Assembly: GCF_009831215.1 (NCBI RefSeq)
Contig: NZ_WUTW01000002.1
Coordinates: 434,001 to 498,000, forward strand
DNA length: 64,000 bases
Origin: Actinomadura rayongensis
GTDB taxonomy: Bacteria; Actinomycetota; Actinomycetes; Streptosporangiales; Streptosporangiaceae
Reading direction: 5' to 3'
The notes under the pieces were generated by a model, which saw nothing but the letters and a program-made list of their open reading frames with translations, had not been told where the DNA came from and made no database searches. Every line of letters starts with the position of its first letter. Position 1 is the stretch's first letter. Of the stretch, positions 9,601-15,686 are shown piece by piece. Position numbers and translations under genes: made by a program.

Positions 9601-9726
9601 CACGACGAGTCGCTGCACCGGACGGGACTGGGTCAGCAGCGCCTTCAGCGTCACCGGCAGCCAGCGCGCCCCGTCGTGGACGACGAGGACGGCGGTGACG
9701 ACATGGCGGTCGACAGTGGGCGACAA
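6625..9726 (-). CDS. large GT2 glycosyltransferase with multi-pass membrane domain
   Basis: A 1033-residue envelope glycosyltransferase. The N-terminal ~300 residues are a GT-A fold: VTAVLVVHDGARWLP, the WLLHDDSAP acidic motif, GSAGMLVRRDVWDRLGGFD and FREDVDFCWRAHAAG, all typical of family 2 enzymes acting on lipid-linked or wall glycans. From about residue 385 to 790 there are many transmembrane helices, and the last ~230 residues form an extracellular domain ending in one more helix. The start is TTG, followed by a conserved-looking VTAVLVVHD; no better start is in frame. It is coupled by ATGA to DUF5719. Donor and acceptor are unknown; a role in mannan or arabinogalactan-like polymer assembly would fit the adjacent manB. 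Confidence 0.85.
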   Translation of the reverse strand: MSPTVDRHVVTAVLVVHDGARWLPVTLKALLTQSRPVQRLVVANSGSTDTGAAVAAEVVGGLLELPRTTGYGAAVAAALAHPAASADVSDPDPGAGPRTEWVWLLHDDSAPAPDALARLLRAADGHQGATVLGPKVRAWDDHRVLLEMGVTLDGAGRRETGLDRREIDQGQHDGVHDVHAVGSAGMLVRRDVWDRLGGFDPDFGLFREDVDFCWRAHAAGQRVLVVGDAVVHHAEASRRGLREIGATEQPRRLDRRNALYTLLGNVPPRVLPCVLARNVMASLLRALRLFVVKQPDAARDELAALADVLRDPAKLRRVRAARADGRTRVYRTVRRFQPRAVALRRTADAVSYRLAAREAARRAAAERRAAEGGPPPLVRLLARPQILLAAALVAVTLAAERGLPAAGDALGGGALVPAWGGASDLWDQYLSSWHPVALGSDAGAPPYIGVLAVLATLAFGKPWIPVAILLLGSVPLAGLTAYRASALLMPRPRERAGRRAKGRRNIPFEAERMWFAATYALLPTATGAIAGGRLGTAVVLVLLPLLAVRVARAIGLPRHLATGDRRARARSAWGAALLLTVATAFVPLVWPLALITGLLGRALLDGRRGAPSGRTLAAVLATPPLLLLPWTLGLLAHPSRFLLEAGITSGSASPTPAGLVALDPGGPGTPAFWVTAGVLLAALVALPMRARRTAVLAGWLLAIFGLLVAILTAAASATAWPGVAVLFAATGVLLAAATAVGRAVDALAGTHPPYRAGGAVVVLAALTTPVLAAVLWIAHGAGGPLGRVDTGLVPEFLAGSRTLVLHTGADGRVDYTLVRDGARPRIGEGETPPPARARHVLDGAVAALAGARPGDDGAVLTRMGVQYVLVLDPGKDAHTPVLDAAPELARYSRNADFAVWKVPTPTGRVLLISGAAQTPLRVGADGAVRVPPGTGPRTLLLAEPADGGWTASLAGRDLPRRTVDGWAQGFAVPPTGGRVELERGETLRHLWAAVQGVAVVVLLILASPGAASDGFAPARRRAVRPEPVKEPAV

Positions 9727-9858
9727 CGGATCCGCTCGCTCGGGTGACTAGGACGGCCGGGGACGCGGGTCACTGTACGCCGCGGCGGCCGTCGCGCGCC
9801 CTCGGTTCCCCCCGTGGCACGCGACGGCCGCCGCCGTCGTCCTTATCCCGGCCGCCCG

Positions 9859-10125
9859 TCAGACGGCCTGGCGCTTCAGCTTGCGGCGCTCCCGCTCGGA
9901 GAGCCCGCCCCAAATACCGAAACGCTCATCATGCTGCAACGCGTACTCCAGGCACTCGGCCCGGACCTCGCATGCGCGGCACACCTTCTTGGCTTCGCGC
10001 GTCGAGCCGCCCTTCTCCGGAAAAAACGCCTCCGGATCCGTCTGCGCGCACAGCGCGCGCTCCTGCCAGCCCAGCTCTTCGCCGTCGTCTGTGCCGTGCG
10101 CCAGCGGGATGACCACCTCGCTCAC
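9859..10125 (-). CDS. whiB: WhiB-family iron-sulfur transcription regulator (WhiB/WhiB2 type)
   Basis: An 88-residue Wbl protein. Four cysteines are arranged as C..CxxC..C (LCAQTD, then VCRACEVRAEC) to hold a [4Fe-4S] cluster, followed by the GIWGG turn and a basic C-terminus SERERRKLKRQ that contacts DNA. Its place between the manB/GT block and fbiA is the one occupied by whiB2 in Mycobacterium and whiB in Streptomyces, so it is probably the orthologue involved in septation or sporulation; this is inferred from synteny as remembered. The GTG start at 10125 is preceded by a strong GGGAGGT, whereas the longer open frame has no such site. Confidence 0.92.
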   Translation of the reverse strand: MSEVVIPLAHGTDDGEELGWQERALCAQTDPEAFFPEKGGSTREAKKVCRACEVRAECLEYALQHDERFGIWGGLSERERRKLKRQAV

Positions 10126-10212
10126 AGCGCACCTCCCAACCCGTGGAGCCCCCTGGTCGATGCCTTCCCTGCGCTCCGTTCCCCCGAGAAGGCATAGAAC
10201 TACACCCACGAA

Positions 10213-10242
10213 ATTACACGTGTGTAACACCTGGTCCGTCAA
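10213..10242 (-). promoter_or_regulatory. candidate vegetative-type promoter for whiB
   Basis: On the minus strand TTGACG (10242-10237) and TGTAAT (10218-10213) are separated by 18 bases, a good match to a sigma-70/HrdB-class promoter, about 90 bases upstream of the WhiB start codon. The spacer contains the near-palindrome GTTACACACGTGTAA, which could be a regulator site. Confidence 0.5.
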
Positions 10243-10326
10243 GCGGAACGTGTTTGTGAAGGGACGAACAGGGTCTTTTGGGCTAAGGAGCCGCCTGCTT
10301 TGACAGGGGATCAGTTAAGCCATACG

Positions 10327-11283
10327 TCACTGGGGCGGTCGGTTGTCCCGGTACCAATCAGAGCCCTGCTGTTCCTGACCTTGCTGCGGCTGCTGGCCGT
10401 ACTGCTGGCCGTAGCCCTGCTGCGGCTGCTGGCCCTGCTCGCCGCCGTAGGCCCGCGTCCACTCGCCCGCGGCCTCGTCCTCGGCCTGCTGCGCGGCCTG
10501 CTGCTGGCCCTCCTGCGGCTGCTGCTGGCCGTACTGCTGCTGCTGGTACTGCTGGTACTGCTCGTAGCCCTGCTGCTGCGGCTGCTGCTCGTAGCCCTGC
10601 TGCTGCTCGTACCCCTGCTGGCCATAGCCCTGCTGCTGGCCCTGCTGAGCCTGCTGGCCGTACTGGTCGTAGCCCTGCTGCGCGTAGCCCTGCTGCTGGC
10701 CGTACTGGTCGTACCCCTGCTGCTGGCCGTACTGCTGCTGACCGTACTGCTGGTACTGCTGCTGCTGGCCGTACTGGTCGTAGCCGGGCGGCACCTGTCC
10801 CGCCGGGGCCTTGGGCCGCGCGGGCAGACCCTGGAAGACGGTGAACACGAACCATCCGGAAACGCCGATCACCGCGAGCTTAGAGGCACCGTAGAGGAAC
10901 GCCTCCAGCTTCACCGAGCCGCTCGTCCCGTCGCCGAGGTCGGCGAACATGCCCGCGAGCCAGGCGACGACGCCGAACAGCGCGAGCCCGCCGATGACGA
11001 TCAGGGAGCCGAGCACGACCGTCCGGGCCTGCGGCGTCGGCTCGGCCGAGGTGTGCGTCACCAGCAGCACCGCGACGACGAGCAGCGCCACCGTCGCGAC
11101 CTGGGTGAAGATCCCGTTCTGGGTCTCGGTGAACGCGCGGATGGAGAACGAGCTCTTCGCGAACTCCGACGACGACGAGGCGATCACGAGGCTGATGAGT
11201 CCCGCGAGCAGCTGCAGTCCCGCGGCGGCGAGCAGTACCCAGGCCGCCGGCTCGCGCAGGCGCTGGACGGCTTCCTTGTTCAC
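10327..11283 (-). CDS. four-helix membrane protein with Gln/Tyr/Gly-rich cytoplasmic tail
   Basis: Unrecognised family, 318 residues. The first ~165 residues contain four hydrophobic helices. From about residue 175 to the end the chain is extreme low complexity: Gln, Tyr and Gly dominate, built on GYDQYGQQQ-like units. It resembles prion-like, phase-separating tails. Near the C-terminus the low-complexity run is interrupted by the ordered-looking AAGEWTRAYGGEQ. The same GEWTRxYGG occurs at the very end of the unrelated-looking membrane protein encoded at 61650-62432. The GTG at 11283 was chosen because GGAG lies eight bases upstream. It is divergent from fbiA. Role unknown; a membrane scaffold or condensate-forming protein is a guess. 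Confidence 0.75.
   Translation of the reverse strand: MNKEAVQRLREPAAWVLLAAAGLQLLAGLISLVIASSSSEFAKSSFSIRAFTETQNGIFTQVATVALLVVAVLLVTHTSAEPTPQARTVVLGSLIVIGGLALFGVVAWLAGMFADLGDGTSGSVKLEAFLYGASKLAVIGVSGWFVFTVFQGLPARPKAPAGQVPPGYDQYGQQQQYQQYGQQQYGQQQGYDQYGQQQGYAQQGYDQYGQQAQQGQQQGYGQQGYEQQQGYEQQPQQQGYEQYQQYQQQQYGQQQPQEGQQQAAQQAEDEAAGEWTRAYGGEQGQQPQQGYGQQYGQQPQQGQEQQGSDWYRDNRPPQ
10540..10790. repeat. imperfect tandem repeats encoding the Gln/Tyr-rich tail
   Basis: Within the membrane-protein gene, units of 9-27 bases built on CTGCTGGCCGTACTGGTCG recur many times with variation. On the coding strand they give GYDQYGQQQ-type peptide repeats. Copy number of such in-frame repeats is likely to vary between strains. 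Confidence 0.7.
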
Positions 11284-11409
11284 GACGATTTCTCCAGACG
11301 TTGCGGTCCTCTGACCCGCCCCGAGGACGGGCGCATCATTGTGCCCGACGTCGCGATTCCCGCCCACCGCGCAAGCACAGAGCACGGACGACGGCAATCG
11401 GATGACAGC

Positions 11410-11421
11410 GCAAAGCTTTGC
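11410..11421. promoter_or_regulatory. perfect 12-base palindrome upstream of fbiA
   Basis: GCAAAGCTTTGC is self-complementary, locally A/T-rich, and lies in the 239-base divergent intergenic region between the Gln-rich membrane protein and fbiA. It could be an operator controlling one or both directions. No known regulator motif is assigned. Confidence 0.35.
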
Positions 11422-11522
11422 ACATCGCGCCCGCCCGCGTCTCATTCCGCCTGCGTTCGGCCAGGACCGTCCAAAGCGGGCCGCCACGCCGCATGCGTCC
11501 CCGGGCGGCCTAGGCTGGCCCC

Positions 11523-12464
11523 ATGAAGATCGTGGCGCCGGCGGGCGGCATCGGAGCGGCCCGCTTCCTGCGCGGATTGCGGACGGCCGCCCCCCAGGCC
11601 GAGATCACGGTGATCGGGAACACGGGCGACGACATCTCCCTGTTCGGACTGCGGGTCTGTCCCGACCTCGACACCGTGATGTACACGCTCGGCGGTGGAA
11701 TCAACGAGGAACAAGGCTGGGGCCGCGCGGACGAGACGTTCGCCGTCAAGGCGGAACTGGCGGAGTACGGGGTCGGGCCGGGCTGGTTCGGGCTCGGCGA
11801 CCGGGATTTCGCGACGCACATCGTCCGGACGCAGATGCTCGCGGCCGGATACCGGCTCTCGGCCGTCACCGAAGCCCTGTGCGCGCGGTGGGAGCCGGGC
11901 GTCCGGCTGATCCCGATGACCGACGACCAGGTCGAGACGCACGTCGTCGTGGACGATCCCGAGCACGGCCGCCGCGCGATCCACTTCCAGGAGTGGTGGG
12001 TGCGGTTGCGGGCGTCGCTGCCCGCCGTGTCGATCGCGCCGGTCGGGGCGGAGGACGCCAAGCCCGCGCCGGGCGTGCTGGACGCGATCGCGGCAGCGGA
12101 CGTGGTGCTGTTCCCGCCGTCCAACCCGGTGGTGAGCATCGGGACGATCCTGTCGGTGCCCGGCATCCGGGACGCGCTGGCGGCGAAGACCGTCGTGGGC
12201 GTCTCCCCAATCGTCGGGGACGCGCCGGTGCGCGGCATGGCGGACGCGTGTCTGACCGCGATCGGCGTGGAGACGTCGGCGCGGGCCGTGGCGGAGCTGT
12301 ACGGGCCGTCGCTGCTGGACGGCTGGCTGGTGGACGAGGCCGACGCGGGCGTCGCGGTGGACGGCGTCGCGGTGCGGTCCCTGCCGCTACTCATGAAAGA
12401 CGCGGCTTCCACCGAGGCCATCGCCGCAGCCGCCCTCGAACTGGCCCTTGAACTGGCGTCATGA
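11523..12464 (+). CDS. fbiA: F420 biosynthesis phospho-lactyl/phosphoenolpyruvyl transferase FbiA (CofD)
   Basis: Transfers the activated three-carbon phosphate unit to FO to give (dehydro-)F420-0 in the cytoplasm; in actinobacteria the donor is reported to derive from phosphoenolpyruvate. The 313-residue protein has the CofD features: [15 protein letters not shown] at the N-terminus, [22 protein letters not shown] near 34-55 in part, [14 protein letters not shown], and the [12 protein letters not shown] motif near the donor site. The ATG is followed by a typical MKIVAPAGG start. Its stop overlaps the fbiB start (ATGA), so FbiA and FbiB are made together. The guanylyltransferase (FbiD/CofC) is not in the window. 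Confidence 0.95.
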   Translation: MKIVAPAGGIGAARFLRGLRTAAPQAEITVIGNTGDDISLFGLRVCPDLDTVMYTLGGGINEEQGWGRADETFAVKAELAEYGVGPGWFGLGDRDFATHIVRTQMLAAGYRLSAVTEALCARWEPGVRLIPMTDDQVETHVVVDDPEHGRRAIHFQEWWVRLRASLPAVSIAPVGAEDAKPAPGVLDAIAAADVVLFPPSNPVVSIGTILSVPGIRDALAAKTVVGVSPIVGDAPVRGMADACLTAIGVETSARAVAELYGPSLLDGWLVDEADAGVAVDGVAVRSLPLLMKDAASTEAIAAAALELALELAS

Positions 12465-13843
12465 GCGAGGCCGAGGAACGGCACCTGCCTGAAGAGGGCG
12501 GGGAGCCCGCGTCAAAGGAACCGCGCGGCGCCGAGCTCGCCGCAGGCGAGCGGGGAACACCGAGCTTCGAGGTGTTCGGGATTCCCGGGCTGCCGGAGAT
12601 CGCCGAGGGGACGGATCTTGCGGCGCTCGTACCGCTGGACCTGGTGCGGGACGGGGACGTGCTCGTCGTCACCTCCAAGATCGTCAGCAAGGCGGAGGGC
12701 CGGGTGCTGCACGCCGGCGACCGCGAGAAGGCGATCGACGCCGAGACCGTCCGGCTCGTGGCACGGCGCGAGCATCCGGGCGGCGTCACGCGGATCGTCG
12801 AGACGCGGCAGGGGCTCGTGCTGGCGGCGGCGGGCGTGGACGCGTCCAACACCCCGCTCGGTACCGTCCTGCTGCTGCCCGAGGACCCGGATGCGTCGGC
12901 GCGGCGCCTGCGCGCGGCCCTGCGCGCCCGAGGCCGCGACGTCGCCGTGATCATCTCCGACACGCTCGGCCGGCCGTGGCGCTTCGGGCTGATGGACGCG
13001 GCGATCGGCGTCGCGGGCCTAGATCCGGCCGCCGACCTGCGCGGCGGGACCGACGTGTACGGCAACCGGCTGGAGGCCACGGTCATCGCGGTGGCCGACG
13101 AACTGGCGGCTGCGGCCGACCTGGTCAAGGGCAAGCTGGACGGCGTCCCGGTCGCGGTGGTGCGCGGCCTCGCCGGGCTCGTCACGACGGACGACGGACC
13201 GGGCGCGCGCATCCTGCAGCGCCCCCCGGACGAGGACATGTTCCGATACGGCTCGATGGACGTCCTGCACGCCCGCCGCACGATCCGGGAGTTCACGTCC
13301 GACCCGGTGGATCCGGCGGCGGTCCGGCGGGCCGTCGCGGCGGCGATCACCGCCCCGGCGCCGCACCACACGACGCCATGGCGGTTCGTCCTGCTGGAGT
13401 CGGCCGAATCCCGGACCCGTCTGCTGGACGCGATGCGCGACGCCTGGGAGGCGGACCTGCGCCGCGACGGCTTCTCCGAAGACTCGATCGCCAAGCGCCT
13501 CCGACGCGGCGACGTCCTGCGTCGCGCGCCCTATCTTGTCGTCCCGTGCCTGGTCGCCGACGGCGCCCACACCTACCCCGACGACCGCCGCAACACGGCC
13601 GAACGCGAGATGTTCACCGTCGCGGCGGGCGCGGCCGTCCAGAACCTCCTGGTCCAGCTCGCCGTGCAGGGCCTCGGTTCCTGCTGGGTGTCCAGCACGA
13701 TGTTCTGCCGCGACGTCGTCCGCGAGACCCTGTCCGTTCCCACGGAATGGGATCCGATGGGCGCGGTCGGCGTCGGCCATCCCGCCGCCCCGCCCCGCGA
13801 CCGTCCGCCCCGCGACCCCGCCGCCTTCATCGAGGTCCGCTGA
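12461..13843 (+). CDS. fbiB: bifunctional F420:gamma-L-glutamyl ligase/dehydro-F420 reductase FbiB
   Basis: Two-domain enzyme of 460 residues. The N-terminal CofE-like domain (roughly 30-245, with [15 protein letters not shown] and [13 protein letters not shown]) adds glutamates to F420-0. The C-terminal nitroreductase-like FMN domain starts about residue 265 ([35 protein letters not shown]) and in mycobacteria reduces dehydro-F420-0. Presence of the second domain marks the actinobacterial rather than archaeal version. It is coupled to fbiA by ATGA. Its 3' end overlaps a small convergent XRE gene by 17 bases. Confidence 0.95.
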   Translation: MSEAEERHLPEEGGEPASKEPRGAELAAGERGTPSFEVFGIPGLPEIAEGTDLAALVPLDLVRDGDVLVVTSKIVSKAEGRVLHAGDREKAIDAETVRLVARREHPGGVTRIVETRQGLVLAAAGVDASNTPLGTVLLLPEDPDASARRLRAALRARGRDVAVIISDTLGRPWRFGLMDAAIGVAGLDPAADLRGGTDVYGNRLEATVIAVADELAAAADLVKGKLDGVPVAVVRGLAGLVTTDDGPGARILQRPPDEDMFRYGSMDVLHARRTIREFTSDPVDPAAVRRAVAAAITAPAPHHTTPWRFVLLESAESRTRLLDAMRDAWEADLRRDGFSEDSIAKRLRRGDVLRRAPYLVVPCLVADGAHTYPDDRRNTAEREMFTVAAGAAVQNLLVQLAVQGLGSCWVSSTMFCRDVVRETLSVPTEWDPMGAVGVGHPAAPPRDRPPRDPAAFIEVR

Positions 13844-14057
13844 CGGGCGGCCCGTCCGCCGCCTGGTAGCGCTCCAGGATGTGGCGGACGTGCCGCGTCG
13901 ACAGGGACGCGAAGCCGGTTTCCACGCGGACGAGCCAGTCCACGTCACAGCCGATGTGCTCGGCGGCGCGCTCGTAGGACAGGTCGAGGAGTTCGCGGGT
14001 GCGCCGGAGGTACAGGCCGAGGCGCCAGGAGTCGGCCTTGCGTCGGTCGACGGCCAT
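13827..14057 (-). CDS. HTH-only XRE protein, partial duplicate of the upstream DUF5753 regulator
   Basis: A 76-residue protein consisting essentially of one Cro/C1-type helix-turn-helix. It aligns end to end with the N-terminus of the adjacent regulator: both contain RLGxYLxxTREfLeLSYExAAE, GCDVxWLxRVE and [14 protein letters not shown] segments, well over half identical by eye, after which this copy stops. It begins 10 bases after the stop of that regulator and is probably cotranscribed. The position just downstream of a DUF5753 regulator is usually taken by a DUF397 protein, which is absent. It may compete for the same operator as an HTH-only subunit, or be a decaying duplicate. Confidence 0.7.
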   Translation of the reverse strand: MAVDRRKADSWRLGLYLRRTRELLDLSYERAAEHIGCDVDWLVRVETGFASLSTRHVRHILERYQAADGPPVSGPR

Positions 14058-14067
14058 GCGCGGCCCG

Positions 14068-14919
14068 TCAGCCGTGCCGGGCTGTGAAATCGGCGAGGGC
14101 CGACTCGATCATGACCCGGCTCTCGTCCGGCGACAGGGCCGCCCTCTCGTCGATCTCCTCCCACACTGCGAGGAGATCTTTCGGGGCGAGTTCGGCGCCC
14201 AGCGATATGTGCGCGACGCTCACCCGGTCCGCGGCGCTGAAGAACTCGAAGACGTCGAAGTCATGCGCGCGTTCCTCGAAGGCGGGCGAGTCGAACGGGG
14301 CCACGCGGAGGGTGATGTCGGGACTGTCCGTGACGTCCAGCAGGTGCCGGAGCTGGCCGATCATCACCTGCGGGCCCCCCACCGGAATTTTCAGGACCGC
14401 CTCGTCGAGCATCGCGTCGATCCGGCGTGATCGGCCGCCCGGGGTGAGACGCTGGCGGTGGTCCAGGATGTCCCACGCGACATCCGGGCTGATCCGCGGG
14501 TAGCGGTCCGCCGCGATCCTGCGCTCGTACTCTTCGGTCCGGAGGAGTTCCGGGATCAGGCGGACGCGGTAGCTGCGCACGATCGTCGCTTCCGCCTCGC
14601 AGACGAGCACGTCACGCAGGTTGGCGCTGATGTCCGCCGCGTGCTGGTCCAGCCAGGACGGGCCGTCGGGCCGGTACGCCAGGTCGATCATGACCTCGGC
14701 GATCCGCGCGCCGATCACGCCATAGCGCTCAAGGATGTGCCGGACGCGTTCGGGCGCGGGCTCGTCGAGCCCCTCCTCGACCCGGATCAGCCACTCGACG
14801 TCGCACCCGGCCCGCTCGGCCGCCTGCTCGTACGACAGTTCCAGGAACTCACGCGTGTGCTGGAGATACATCCCCAGGCGGAACATGTTGACCTTGCGGG
14901 GACGACGTTCAACTGACAT
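14068..14919 (-). CDS. XRE-family regulator with DUF5753 (Scr1-like)
   Basis: A 283-residue actinomycete regulator. An N-terminal helix-turn-helix (about 10-75, FRLGMYLQHTREFLELSYEQ onward) is followed by the C-terminal DUF5753 domain, recognisable from its spacing and from RTEEYERRI, RLTPGGRSRRIDAMLDEAVL and the terminal EESRVMIESALADF-like segment. Such proteins usually repress their own locus and, with a DUF397 partner, are called Scr1-type antitoxin-like regulators. The ATG at 14919 has GGGAGG six bases upstream; the longer frame was rejected. It is divergent from a small gene at 15201 across a region holding an 11-base palindrome. It sits between fbiB and fbiC, but there is no direct evidence that it controls them. 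Confidence 0.85.
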   Translation of the reverse strand: MSVERRPRKVNMFRLGMYLQHTREFLELSYEQAAERAGCDVEWLIRVEEGLDEPAPERVRHILERYGVIGARIAEVMIDLAYRPDGPSWLDQHAADISANLRDVLVCEAEATIVRSYRVRLIPELLRTEEYERRIAADRYPRISPDVAWDILDHRQRLTPGGRSRRIDAMLDEAVLKIPVGGPQVMIGQLRHLLDVTDSPDITLRVAPFDSPAFEERAHDFDVFEFFSAADRVSVAHISLGAELAPKDLLAVWEEIDERAALSPDESRVMIESALADFTARHG

Positions 14920-14997
14920 GGCGAACCTCCCGCGACCATCACAGCACCCCGCAACCCATGACGTTCGGTAGTTCTCGAATTCCGCCCCGTAACGTAC

Positions 14998-15008
14998 GAG
15001 TGACACTC
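14998..15008. promoter_or_regulatory. palindrome GAGTGACACTC, candidate autoregulatory operator
   Basis: Perfect 5-base arms around a central A in the 281-base region between the DUF5753 regulator and the divergent small gene, about 80 bases upstream of the regulator start. Its position fits binding by the XRE protein; this is inference. Confidence 0.35.
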
Positions 15009-15200
15009 TTCGACGGCCTTGGCCGGACGGCCCACTTGCCGTCCCGACTGACGCATAGTGCCGCAGACAGGTACGCCCGGCATTTCACCCGATCGCGGAC
15101 GCCCCGGAGTCCGGTTATCCACAGGTCCGACTTCGTGATGCGATCACCGCCACGAAGCGGCTGTCATGGGCTCATCCGCTCACGAGGAAGGACGGAGCCC

Positions 15201-15686
15201 ATGCGAGGCGACAGTGTCGAGGTGCTGGTCGACTGCGGAAGCGGCGACCAGCGCACGTACGTGATGATCGCCGGTCGTGCAGGCCGCTGCCTGGAGGTGG
15301 TGGTGTCCGAGGGAATGATCGAGATCCGGGAGAAGACCCGGACGGGCCGGGTACTGCGAACCATGTGGTTCGCCATGGCGCGGGTCATTCACGTCCTTGA
15401 GCAAAGGCGTGATGACCGCAGGACCTCGGCGGACGCGGGGACGAGCACGGCCGGACCCGCCGCGCCGAAGGAACGTGCAGTGCACGATCACGCCGCGGCC
15501 GGTCGCGGCGCCCCGAGCCGAGCTCCGGCCGCCGGAACCGCCCCGGGGAGCGCCGTGCCGCCGCCTGGGGACGGCGGCACGGCTCGGGATCAGGCGGGCG
15601 TGAGCCCGAGGGACGGGTGGCCGAAGTTGCCGATGCCGTCGGTGCTGCGGGACGCCGCCAAGCGTTCCTCGGGGACCTCACCGTAG
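15201..15686 (+). CDS. hypothetical protein divergent from the XRE regulator
   Basis: Not recognised. The ATG at 15201 has AAGGA about eight bases upstream. The first ~75 residues look like a real compact domain ([20 protein letters not shown], then alternating hydrophobics and [17 protein letters not shown]). The rest (about 80-161) is Ala/Pro/Gly-rich and runs 97 bases into the 3' end of fbiC on the other strand, so the tail is doubtful; the stop may be real but the C-terminus is probably unstructured. Placement opposite a DUF5753 regulator is where Scr1-type systems often carry a partner gene. Confidence 0.5.
   Translation: MRGDSVEVLVDCGSGDQRTYVMIAGRAGRCLEVVVSEGMIEIREKTRTGRVLRTMWFAMARVIHVLEQRRDDRRTSADAGTSTAGPAAPKERAVHDHAAAGRGAPSRAPAAGTAPGSAVPPPGDGGTARDQAGVSPRDGWPKLPMPSVLRDAAKRSSGTSP

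Noticed and set aside
10300..11526. 408-codon Leu-rich plus-strand frame opposite the Gln-rich tail
   Set aside because: Its long Leu/Val runs arise from the complement of the CAG/TAC-rich repeats; the minus-strand protein has the ribosome site and helices.
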